Positions 1 to 5,675 of a stretch of DNA of 10,645 bases are shown here, piece after piece. How positions within the stretch are numbered: position 1 is the first letter of the stretch; each line of letters begins with the position of its first letter. The translations under genes were made by a program, and so were the position numbers. The DNA comes from Promethearchaeia archaeon. Lineage in GTDB: Archaea; Asgardarchaeota; Lokiarchaeia; Sigyniarchaeales; SOKP01. Location: assembly GCA_029856295.1 (NCBI GenBank), contig JAHQWS010000018.1, positions 1 to 10,645 of the forward strand, written 5' to 3'. The notes under the pieces were generated by a model, which was not told where the DNA came from, did not search any database, and saw only the letters and a program-made list of their open reading frames with translations.

Positions 1-222
1 CCAGTAGCCTCTACTGTTAAGCCTTCTGCGCTTGTTGAAAAACAAGAACAAGAAGAAAAGATGAAGGAGAAACCTCCCGTGGAAGGTAGAAGAGTTTGTC
101 CAAAATGCGGAGGAACTTCCTTTAAAACAGAAGAGGATAAGAGCAACGTTTTGATGCAACAAGGAGGAATGAAAATTTACGCAAAAAAATACGTTTGCAA
201 AAGCTGCGGGACTGAAGTTTAA
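1..222 (+). CDS. C-terminal part of a zinc-ribbon protein, 5' end outside the window
   Basis: Frame 1 is open from the window edge to a TAA at 220-222, giving the last 73 residues. The first ~25 residues are a charged, probably disordered linker rich in Glu, Lys and Gln. A four-cysteine zinc ribbon follows: CPKCGG, a middle segment with EDKSNV, then YVCKSCG near the end. The ribbon is clearly related to the one ending the gelsolin protein on the minus strand of this window: both have EGRR just before the first CPxC, a DKSN motif in the middle and a lysine-rich stretch before the second CxxC. The missing N-terminus could therefore be gelsolin-like or another module that uses the same ribbon; this cannot be decided here. 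A T-rich stretch follows about 25 bases after the stop. Frame and ribbon are certain; the function of the whole protein is unknown. Confidence 0.8.
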   Translation, partial: PVASTVKPSALVEKQEQEEKMKEKPPVEGRRVCPKCGGTSFKTEEDKSNVLMQQGGMKIYAKKYVCKSCGTEV

Positions 223-247
223 GGTGTTTACAATGCTCTAGGTTAAA

Positions 248-285
248 ACATTTTTTATTTTTTTTACTTTTTATATTATATTTTC
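248..285 (+). terminator. T-rich transcription terminator candidate
   Basis: Several T-runs, one of eight, begin about 25 bases after the stop of the zinc-ribbon gene. Archaeal RNA polymerase commonly terminates on such T-rich stretches without a stem-loop. Assigned by position and composition only. Confidence 0.4.
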
Positions 286-303
286 GAAGAATTAAATGCA
301 CAA

Positions 304-441
304 AATCATTTAATGCTTATATAATGATTATAAGCTAAATTATTTAGGTAAAACAATGTAGATCACATCCTTTTTTACAATCATTTATAAATGATTGTAT
401 TAATATGATTCAATGACAACAAAATTTTTATAACAAATTTT
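304..441 (+). promoter_or_regulatory. Promoter and operator region of the BAR-like gene
   Basis: This stretch holds nested dyads. A perfect 24-bp palindrome lies at 376-399; its left half is TACAATCATTTA and its centre, ATTTATAAAT, is itself TATA-like. A related inverted pair, AATCATT at 304-310 and AATGATT at 323-329, flanks a second TATA-like sequence, CTTATATA, at 315-322. A third dyad, AAAATTT at 421-427 with AAATTTT at 435-441, lies just before the ribosome site. If the central TATA is used, transcription would start near 410-415, leaving a leader of about 40 nt. A palindrome centred on the TATA box would suit a repressor that blocks TBP. No regulator is visible in the window. Confidence 0.5.
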
Positions 442-453
442 GGGTGCAATAAA

Positions 454-1101
454 ATGAGTTTTAAAAAAATAAAAGAAAAAATAGATAATATTACGGTCAC
501 CCTAACACCTTCTAGTGGTGCAATAAATCAAGCAATTAAGGAAGTTAAGCAATATCTTAATGTTGAATTAAGTGTTGTTAAAGAGTCTAAAGAAGGGATT
601 AATGCATTTAAAGAATATGCAGAAGCGGAAACACCTTCTTTAAAAGGTACTATTTCTGCATTAGCGAATAAAATTGAACGTATTGAAAACGCAAGAGAGG
701 AAAAAGTTGCTCAACTACAAGAGAAATTCGTGAATCCATTAAATAAAATTGTTGAAGAAACAAAAATTGTAAATACTGAACTCAAAGAGGCTGAAAATGC
801 GAAAAAGGCTTTAGAAAAAGCGGAAAGGAAGCTTGAGAAGCTAGAATCAAAGCCAATTGAGAAACTTAAGCCAGGACAATTAGATGATGCAAAATCCGAT
901 GTTAAATCGGCGAAAGCAAACTATGAGAAGGAAGAGGCTCAAGCCAAACGTGCAACAGAAACGTTTAATAAGAAAAAATTAGATACAATACAATTAACAT
1001 TGAAAGATGTAGCAGACATCGAGAATAAATACCATGAAAAAGCGTTAAAATTGATGGGTGCTGTTGCAACAAAAGTTGAAAAAGAACCACCGATTCCTTA
1101 A
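454..1101 (+). CDS. All-helical, BAR-domain-like protein
   Basis: 215 residues, almost entirely helical and highly charged, with no signal peptide, membrane segment or cysteine. The start is an ATG with GGGTG seven bases upstream. The length fits a single BAR domain (usually about 200-240 residues). The pattern suggests three long helices: about 22-72, 75-133 and 140-203. The second contains VNPLNKIVEETKIVNTELKE and then a KAxxAL..AE.KL..LE stretch; the third has LDDAKSDVKSAKANYEKEE and ends in KYHEKALKLM. This follows the layout of BAR helices 2 and 3, where a conserved 'epL' region precedes a Lys-rich helix and 'kLeeA..el..Ak..ye' opens the last helix. BAR dimers bind and bend membranes through a basic concave face. 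The assignment is by eye; a generic coiled coil or a phage-shock PspA-like fold are the main alternatives. The gene stands alone, with its own palindromic promoter and a T-rich end. Confidence 0.6.
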   Translation: MSFKKIKEKIDNITVTLTPSSGAINQAIKEVKQYLNVELSVVKESKEGINAFKEYAEAETPSLKGTISALANKIERIENAREEKVAQLQEKFVNPLNKIVEETKIVNTELKEAENAKKALEKAERKLEKLESKPIEKLKPGQLDDAKSDVKSAKANYEKEEAQAKRATETFNKKKLDTIQLTLKDVADIENKYHEKALKLMGAVATKVEKEPPIP

Positions 1102-1137
1102 TTGGAAGAATAAACCATTAAAATGGAGAAATAATAT

Positions 1138-1192
1138 TTTTTTACTTAATTTTTTTTTTTAATATTAAGTAGTAGAATCTTCTTTTTTTTTC
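1138..1192 (+). terminator. Stem-loop and poly-T terminator after the BAR-like gene
   Basis: TACTTAAT at 1143-1150 and ATTAAGTA at 1164-1171 form an 8-bp stem around a loop that is nearly all T. A second T-run (about 1182-1190) follows. It lies about 40 bases after the stop codon at 1101. Confidence 0.5.
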
Positions 1193-1288
1193 CAAGAATT
1201 TTTATGATAAATCTATTGAAAAAAAAAAGTTTAATTAAGTCTTTTATTTTATATTCCTTTAGTTAGTTATTTAGTTCCCTTACGATTA

Positions 1289-1322
1289 AAATTTATAAAT
1301 TTAAGATACTAGATTATCTTAA
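1289..1322 (+). promoter_or_regulatory. TATA box with adjacent inverted repeat upstream of the radical SAM gene
   Basis: AAATTTATAAATTT at 1289-1302 is a perfect 14-bp palindrome containing a TATA-like core. It runs directly into an inverted repeat, TTAAGATA (1301-1308) and TATCTTAA (1315-1322), with a 6-base spacer. From the TATA centre (about 1296), transcription would begin around 1320, only about ten bases before the TTG start, so the transcript would be almost leaderless. The dyad over the start site is a plausible operator. Confidence 0.4.
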
Positions 1323-1331
1323 TTCAAAAAA

Positions 1332-2423
1332 TTGCGGTGTTACTTCATTCCACAGATAAGATTAAAGGCATACATTAAGTACCTAAAAACTTACTTTTTA
1401 AATCACGTTTCGATTAAAAAAACACCATATTCAGCTCAAATTGAGATTACTTTAAGATGTAATGCCCGATGTCCGTTCTGTGTTTTCAGTTTCTTACCTG
1501 AACATTATATTAATAATGAGATGACTACAGAGCAGATAAAACTTTTAATTGATCAATTAGCTGAAATAGGGGTAAATACACTCTCTATTACTGGAGGAGA
1601 GCCCACTTTAAGAAAAGATCTTCCAGAAATAGTATATTATATGGGAGTTGAGCATAATTTTATTAATGGAATAACATCTAATGGTTTGTTACTTCCAAAA
1701 ATCTTACCAAAATTAGAAGGATTAGATTTTATATTAACCTCTCTTGATTATCCAACAGCAGAAATGCACGATAAATCAAGGGGAATTAAAGTGTTTGATA
1801 AAGTTATTGAATCCATTGATTTAGCTAATAAAAAGGATGTTAAAGTGATTATAAGCACCGTGGTAATGAAAGATAATCTACATTTATTAGAAAATATCTG
1901 TGAATTAGCAGAAAAATTAGATTGTTCTATAGAATTATATCCCGCTGAAGATATAGTGTGGGATATTTCAGGAAAAAGTTATCGAGTAGATCATATACAA
2001 GAAATAATCCCAGATCTGACTATTTGGGCAAATAAGATTAGAGATTTGAGGACTAAATTTAGAAATATCTTAACTGATCCTGTAAGTATTGAGATAGTAG
2101 AAAAAGGGGGTTTTGGTGGAGATCCAAAACATCAGAAAATTTTGCGATGTCATGTAGCTGAAACATATATGTTTATTCGGCATAATGGAGATATAGATTA
2201 TCCATGCAAAATTCATCCCATACTAAGCTTTAATCCGTTTAATCATACACTTTCAAAGGTTTATAGTTGTAAAGAAGTAAAAGAAATAATGAATAACCAT
2301 GATAATTTTGATTTTTGTGATGGATGCCGTTTAGGTTGTGCCATAATGGCTTCAATACCAACCAGATTTAAAACTCTTTATTCAAAATATGTAATGGGCT
2401 ACTTATCCGGAAACTTAAGATAA
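1332..2423 (+). CDS. Radical SAM protein with SPASM-like C-terminus
   Basis: 363 residues. The radical SAM core begins at about residue 35, with the [4Fe-4S] motif CNARCPFC (Cys43, 47, 50) and the SAM-contacting TGGEP at 87-91. The C-terminal part carries Cys273, Cys292, Cys313 and a CDGC..GC cluster (329, 332, 336), preceded by an HNGDIDYPC segment. This arrangement is typical of SPASM/twitch domains that hold one or two auxiliary Fe-S clusters. Such enzymes often modify peptides or activate partner proteins, but no precursor peptide is visible nearby and the substrate is unknown. The N-terminus (residues 8-24) is a basic, aromatic helix that could touch the membrane. The start is TTG: a stop at 1320-1322 closes the frame four codons earlier and no ATG precedes the catalytic motif. 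There is no clear ribosome site, in keeping with the near-leaderless promoter. Confidence 0.88.
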   Translation: MRCYFIPQIRLKAYIKYLKTYFLNHVSIKKTPYSAQIEITLRCNARCPFCVFSFLPEHYINNEMTTEQIKLLIDQLAEIGVNTLSITGGEPTLRKDLPEIVYYMGVEHNFINGITSNGLLLPKILPKLEGLDFILTSLDYPTAEMHDKSRGIKVFDKVIESIDLANKKDVKVIISTVVMKDNLHLLENICELAEKLDCSIELYPAEDIVWDISGKSYRVDHIQEIIPDLTIWANKIRDLRTKFRNILTDPVSIEIVEKGGFGGDPKHQKILRCHVAETYMFIRHNGDIDYPCKIHPILSFNPFNHTLSKVYSCKEVKEIMNNHDNFDFCDGCRLGCAIMASIPTRFKTLYSKYVMGYLSGNLR

Positions 2424-2475
2424 TTCATGAGAAGCTTATTAGGCAACAATAAGTTTAGTTTAAAATCTTAAGTTT
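2411..2475 (+). terminator. Nested inverted repeats at the end of the radical SAM gene
   Basis: AAACTTAAGAT at 2411-2421, covering the stop codon, is perfectly complementary to ATCTTAAGTTT at 2465-2475. Between them sits a smaller hairpin, CTTATT (2435-2440) with AATAAG (2448-2453). The RNA could fold into a long two-part stem that hides the end of the gene, acting as a terminator or a stability element. Confidence 0.4.
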
Positions 2476-2482
2476 CAGTATC

Positions 2483-2532
2483 ATTTTATACAAAAATTAT
2501 TATTTTATACTAATTTTTTTAATATAGTGATA
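2483..2532 (+). promoter_or_regulatory. Promoter candidate for the membrane operon
   Basis: Two direct repeats of ATTTTATAC (2483-2491 and 2502-2510) contain TATA-like cores. The second lies about 31 bases before the ATG at 2538, giving a very short leader. A GTGAT just before the ATG (2527-2531) could pair with the 16S rRNA end. Confidence 0.35.
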
Positions 2533-2537
2533 GAATT

Positions 2538-3161
2538 ATGGCACTTGAACCACTTACAACAGATATAATCCTTCAATTAATGTGGATTTCCATCGGCTTA
2601 GTTATATTTGGATATATATTAAATTGGATTCTTGGATTAAAACCGGAAATAATGAAAAAAATAAGAAATGATGCGCGAAATCTTCAAGAACGATTACGAC
2701 AAGCTCAAATTTTAGGAGATCAAACGCTTATGCTTCAAATGCAGCAGGAAACAATGGTATTAATGAAAACAATGTTGAAAAAACAATTAGCTCCAATGGT
2801 CATCAGATGTGTTATTTTTTTAGGGATATTTGCTTTACTTTCTTTTCATTTCGGTAATTACGAGTTTTGGTTTTGGGTTTATTTTGCATTTTCTTTGGGA
2901 TTTTCATTATTAGCTTTTGGAATAAGAAAACTCTTTCTGAAAATTACGGGAAAAGATTCTAAGAAAGACCAATTTAGAGAACTTATGGGCTCCTTGGGTG
3001 GGACTCAACAAGGAATGGGTCCATTTCATGTGTCAAGCCAAATACAGGACACATCATTAGAAACATCTGATTCTCAAAAGCTATCTTCTCTTGAAACGGA
3101 AGGTCAAGAACCGGATGAGAATGAAAATTCGGAATCCTGGAAAGATAGAATAAAAGATTAA
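2538..3161 (+). CDS. EMC3/DUF106-type (YidC/Oxa1 superfamily) membrane insertase
   Basis: 207 residues. Layout: a short N-terminus, TM1 at about 12-33, a charged helical hairpin at about 36-82 (KPEIMKKIRNDARNLQERLR, then a Met/Gln-rich arm), TM2 at about 86-104, TM3 at about 108-133, and a hydrophilic acidic Ser/Gln-rich tail from about 138 to the end. One TM followed by a cytosolic coiled hairpin and two more TMs is the archaeal DUF106 plan, the group that includes eukaryotic EMC3 and GET1 and is related to bacterial YidC. These proteins help insert membrane proteins. Arg90 lies at the start of TM2 and could be the polar groove residue. The unusually long tail might contact ribosomes or partners. 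It is the first gene of a tight operon with a zinc-ribbon membrane protein and a GtrA-family protein, not the secY-adk neighbourhood I would expect in many Euryarchaeota. Confidence 0.85.
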   Translation: MALEPLTTDIILQLMWISIGLVIFGYILNWILGLKPEIMKKIRNDARNLQERLRQAQILGDQTLMLQMQQETMVLMKTMLKKQLAPMVIRCVIFLGIFALLSFHFGNYEFWFWVYFAFSLGFSLLAFGIRKLFLKITGKDSKKDQFRELMGSLGGTQQGMGPFHVSSQIQDTSLETSDSQKLSSLETEGQEPDENENSESWKDRIKD

Positions 3162-3194
3162 TAAATAAGAATTATAAAAGAATAAGCTATAAAA

Positions 3195-3497
3195 ATGCAT
3201 AAAAGACGGATTATTCTTATCAACATTATCTTTATTATATTAACAGTCTTTTTTTTGATATTATCCTTGATACTTAACTTGTGGTATGCCATTCCTTTTT
3301 TCTTTTTGCCCATAATTTGTTGGTTACCTTTTTTATTTAAAGGGAGAAGACGGGACCTAGCTACTCAGGAACCTTTTTATGAACCATATATTCAAGCATT
3401 AAGAAAGTGCCCAGTGTGTGGAGGCGAAATAAAAGAACCAATTGCTAAGTTTTGTTATCACTGCGGTGCTAAACTGAATAATGATGAAATGAGGTAA
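3195..3497 (+). CDS. Small two-helix membrane protein with C-terminal zinc ribbon
   Basis: 100 residues. A basic start (MHKRR) is followed by two hydrophobic helices, about 6-29 and 31-48, then a basic stop-transfer cluster (KGRRRD). A linker leads to a zinc ribbon with CPVC at 72-75 and CYHC at 87-90, of the 'zinc-ribbon / double zinc-ribbon' type common in archaeal membrane proteins. The positive-inside rule puts both ends, and the ribbon, in the cytoplasm. It lies 33 bases after the insertase gene and 5 bases before the GtrA-like gene, so the three are very probably co-transcribed. A role as an accessory subunit of the insertase is possible but rests only on position. I do not recognise a named family. 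Confidence 0.75.
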   Translation: MHKRRIILINIIFIILTVFFLILSLILNLWYAIPFFFLPIICWLPFLFKGRRRDLATQEPFYEPYIQALRKCPVCGGEIKEPIAKFCYHCGAKLNNDEMR

Positions 3498-3502
3498 AAA
3501 AT

Positions 3503-3997
3503 ATGGAAGAAAACAAAGATATTGAAAATCGTGATAATATTAAAAAGCAAATGATTCTCTATTTTTCATTTGCTATAGCTATGATCTGCTTAAATTTTTT
3601 AATTCAAAAATCAAATCAATTGTATTTTGCTCCAAATATCTGTCAAAATTTCGGAGAATTCGAGCTTATTCGGATTTATTATTGTTCAACTAATCTGTAT
3701 AATATGCCCGAATTAATCGGCTCAATTGTAGCCGTAGGAATAACTTACATCGTAAAGTTCATATTAGATAAGTTTGTAGTTTTTAAAAGACCTGCATTTC
3801 AATTAAAAGAAACCTCTGAAGAATTCTTTAAGTATTTCTTTTTTGCCATCATTACGACTGTTGAGAATATAGGGATTCAGTTCTTAATGACTAATTTCTT
3901 ACACACACCTTTAGAAATAAGTATGGTGGTAGCCTTATCCATTGGTTATATAACTAAATTCTTATTAGATCGGAAGTATGTTTTTATAATAAAATAG
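3503..3997 (+). CDS. GtrA-family four-helix membrane protein
   Basis: 164 residues with four hydrophobic helices at about 17-35, 69-88, 108-130 and 137-155. The two halves share a signature right after TM2 and TM4: YIVKFILDKFVVF (82-94) and YITKFLLDRKYVF (149-161). This matches the GtrA family pattern, where each half ends in a 'nFlLnRrwvF' motif. GtrA proteins are linked to moving or handling lipid-linked sugars (undecaprenyl or dolichol phosphate sugars) for cell-surface glycosylation. The first half is odd: the loop between TM1 and TM2 is about 30 residues longer than usual and has two cysteines (47 and 61) on what is probably the outer face, which could form a disulfide. The ATG lies 5 bases after the previous stop, and a GAGG sequence overlaps the end of that gene, suggesting translational coupling. 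Confidence 0.78.
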   Translation: MEENKDIENRDNIKKQMILYFSFAIAMICLNFLIQKSNQLYFAPNICQNFGEFELIRIYYCSTNLYNMPELIGSIVAVGITYIVKFILDKFVVFKRPAFQLKETSEEFFKYFFFAIITTVENIGIQFLMTNFLHTPLEISMVVALSIGYITKFLLDRKYVFIIK

Positions 3998-4019
3998 ATA
4001 AATATAGAGATTGTAAGAA

Positions 4020-4043
4020 AGTATTTTTTTTTAAAAATATACT
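4020..4043 (+). terminator. Terminator candidate after the membrane operon
   Basis: AGTAT followed by nine T, then AAAAATATACT, makes an imperfect inverted repeat with a T-run 23 bases after the stop of the GtrA-like gene. It is a plausible end for the three-gene transcript. Confidence 0.45.
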
Positions 4044-4080
4044 ACGTAAGCCTCTGAATTAGCTATTTCGAGGTCTATTA

Positions 4081-4321
4081 GTAAAATTCAAATTAGATGA
4101 TGACGAAAAGCATTAAATTATAATTTTACGCCTCAGTATACTGTGAGGGAAATGATATTTATACAACATCATCAAGAGCTATGGGTGTTTTGGGAATCGC
4201 TAGAAACCTTGAAGAAGCAGAAAAGATTGCTAAACAAGGAGTTGTTTGTATCAAGGGTAAACTGTTTCATAGAAAAGATGTTGGAACAGTAAGCTTATTA
4301 CAGAAGAGAATTGACATATGA
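4081..4321 (+). pseudogene. purD: C-terminal remnant of purD (phosphoribosylamine-glycine ligase)
   Basis: From 4124 one frame reads FYASVY, then TTSSRAMGVLGIARNLEEAE, and near the end KGKLFHRKDVGT and LLQKRI before a TGA at 4319-4321. This is the C-terminal end of PurD, the GAR synthetase of purine biosynthesis, where 'YTTSSRAlGVvGIa..leeA' and 'fHRkDIGt..l' are conserved. Upstream the match continues only by changing frame: VKFKLDDDEK in the frame of 4081, then ALNYNF in the frame of 4110, then the main frame behind a stop at 4121-4123. At least two indels are therefore needed. Only about 75 of the usual ~430 residues remain; the ATP-grasp part is absent, and the space before it is the operon terminator. 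No start codon or ribosome site serves the fragment. It is a gene remnant, left by deletion or rearrangement. Confidence 0.72.
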
Positions 4322-4527
4322 AATTGCTTTTAAATGTCTGATTGAAATATATAGTTATTATTATTCAAAATAACTTTTTTATATATCATGTTTTTATAGA
4401 TTTTTACTATCAGCTCTAAAATTAAAAAATGAATTTAGCTACTAAATACTTAAATACTACTTTATTCAATATATAATAAAATCCAATCTTAAATAAAAAT
4501 TAAACAATAAATAGATAGTGAAAATCT
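4322..4527. other. AT-rich intergenic spacer
   Basis: No reading frame of note. A TATA-like ATATATAAT at about 4469-4477 and a GTGA at 4518-4521 are the likely promoter and ribosome-binding elements of the small membrane protein that starts at 4528. Confidence 0.35.
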
Positions 4528-4842
4528 ATGGGTAGTGGACCTGGTATTGCTGCTATGATATTAGGAATTATTGCTAGTATTCTTTTTTGGATACTTTTTC
4601 CAACTCTCTTATTCATGGCCTATGAAGCCAGAGTGACAAATGTAGCCTTAATAATTCTGGGAGGTCTTTTCGGCTTGGTCGGAATTATTTTGGCGATCGT
4701 TGGACTAATTCTTGGTATAGTAGGCGCATCGAGTGATGAGAAAAAAGCATTTTCAATAGTAGGATTAGTCCTATGTGCCATAATACTTTTTTTTGTTGCA
4801 TTACGATTTTTTAGAATTAATATTTTTGGGCCCTTAATGTAA
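4528..4842 (+). CDS. Small three-helix membrane protein, DUF4190-like
   Basis: 104 residues with three hydrophobic segments at about 6-31, 38-67 and 76-95. The second is rich in glycine in a GGLFGLVG..LAIVGLILGIVG pattern, followed by a short charged loop (SSDEKK) and an AFSIVGLVL segment. This glycine-repeat layout with a charged turn before the last helix resembles DUF4190-type small membrane proteins, which have no established function. The ATG is preceded by GTGA at a reasonable spacing. It is a single gene with its own terminator, between a gene remnant and a mobile element, so it may be part of an accessory segment. Confidence 0.65.
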   Translation: MGSGPGIAAMILGIIASILFWILFPTLLFMAYEARVTNVALIILGGLFGLVGIILAIVGLILGIVGASSDEKKAFSIVGLVLCAIILFFVALRFFRINIFGPLM

Positions 4843-4843
4843 T

Positions 4844-4998
4844 TAATAATCCAACAATTAAACCTCATAATTTTTTTTTAAATTATTCGAAAAGCTATAA
4901 TACTTCTTTATATTTTATTTTTCAGCATTGGTAATTATCCCTACTAACAGAACACACTTCATGGCAATTGTAAGGTAACAATCCAACAATTAAAACTC
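4844..4998. repeat. Imperfect 23-bp direct repeat, two copies
   Basis: Copies at 4844-4866 and 4976-4998 agree at 21 of 23 positions and share the 15-base core AATCCAACAATTAAA. They are 132 bases apart, and the first starts two bases after the stop of the small membrane protein. They could be ends of a lost insertion or a local duplication. The sequence between them has no convincing gene. Confidence 0.55.
4867..4886 (+). terminator. Stem-loop terminator after the small membrane protein
   Basis: ATAATTT at 4867-4873 and AAATTAT at 4880-4886 form a 7-bp stem with a loop of six T, 25 bases after the stop codon. Confidence 0.5.
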
Positions 4999-5016
4999 TG
5001 TATAGATTAAAAAAAA

Positions 5017-5068
5017 TTAAAAAGTTATCATTCTTGAATTTTATCATTCTTGAATTATAACTTTTTAA
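5017..5068. repeat. Inverted repeat enclosing a 16-bp tandem duplication
   Basis: TTAAAAAGTTAT at 5017-5028 is perfectly complementary to ATAACTTTTTAA at 5057-5068. The intervening segment, overlapping the left arm by four bases, is two exact back-to-back copies of TTATCATTCTTGAATT (5025-5040 and 5041-5056). As RNA this would be a 12-bp stem with a 28-nt loop. It lies between the membrane-protein gene and the TnpB element. Confidence 0.6.
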
Positions 5069-5115
5069 GTACAAATTACAAATTAGAATAAAAAAATTTA
5101 ATAGAATAAAATAGT

Positions 5116-5154
5116 CCACTTCTCTTTAGGTAGTGGTCAAAATTGAAAATTCAC
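5116..5154 (+). repeat. Solo copy of the TnpB right-end motif
   Basis: CTTTAGGTAGTGGT at 5124-5137 is identical to 6529-6542 in the right end of the TnpB element. Here it makes a weaker hairpin (CCACT 5116-5120 with AGTGG 5132-5136) and is followed by TTCAC at 5150-5154, as the right end is at 6545-6549. It is either part of the element's left end or the right-end scar of an earlier, related insertion. Confidence 0.5.
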
Positions 5155-5210
5155 TATACTGTTGCTCTCTCTTTCCTTTATAGGCTTCATAAGGATTATT
5201 ATAATATATC

Positions 5211-5675
5211 ATGGAGCTCACGCAAAAATTACCCATTTTTCCAACAGATTCGCAAGTGAAAGTATTGTGGGGTTTGTCAGAAAAATGTCGTTTTATTTAT
5301 AATTTTGCGTTAGCCGAACGGATTGAAAATTGGAAAAAAAATAAGAACAAACCAAAAGATGAACGAAAATATATCAATTATACCGACCAGCAAGATCAAT
5401 TACCAGTAATCAAGAAAAAATATCCAGAATACAAGTGGGTGTATTCTAAAGTGCTTCAAATGACATTACGGAAACTCGACGCAAACTGTAAGTCATTTAA
5501 GGCTTTATGGAATAACGGAGATAAAAAGGCACGATCACCGCGATTCAAGAGCAAGAAATATTTCACCACATTATGCTATAATCAATCAGGATTCAAATTA
5601 GAGGATTCGACTATTACCTTTTCTCATAAACATCCCTCTAAAGAACTTTATCGTTTGAATTACCAAAAGAATTAA
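5211..5675 (+). pseudogene. tnpB: TnpB, N-terminal part, before the frameshift
   Basis: This frame encodes the TnpB N-terminal region: residues 1-38 have the family pattern of a short beta start, 'PT..Q...L', then a CRFIYNFALAERI helix. A basic central part follows with LRKLDANCKSFKALWNNG and the ARSPRFKSKK motif, known in the family as 'g.PrfKkk'. Real homology ends at about residue 145 (SHKHPSKE), after which the frame yields unrelated residues and a stop at 5673-5675. The correct continuation lies in the frame one base back, from about 5648 (LSFELPKEL). The ATG at 5211 matches the usual TnpB start. One indel between about 5640 and 5650 explains the break. TnpB is an RNA-guided DNA nuclease; this half holds the recognition part that binds the guide RNA and target. 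Confidence 0.75.

Noticed and set aside
3746..3987. Internal duplication in the GtrA-like protein (YIVKFILDKFVVF and YITKFLLDRKYVF) as a novel feature
   Set aside because: Two halves with the same closing motif are a general property of the GtrA family, so the duplication is ancient and not special to this gene.
4620..4868. 82-codon minus-strand reading frame
   Set aside because: It lies antisense to the small three-helix membrane protein, has no recognisable motif and is a by-product of that gene's codons.
5025..5056. CRISPR array
   Set aside because: The two 16-bp copies are directly adjacent with no spacers, and no cas gene is nearby.
4922..5119. 65-codon minus-strand reading frame rich in Phe, Leu, Ile and Asn
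   Set aside because: It arises from AT-rich DNA, runs through the tandem repeat and inverted repeat at 5017-5068, and has no ribosome site or family resemblance.
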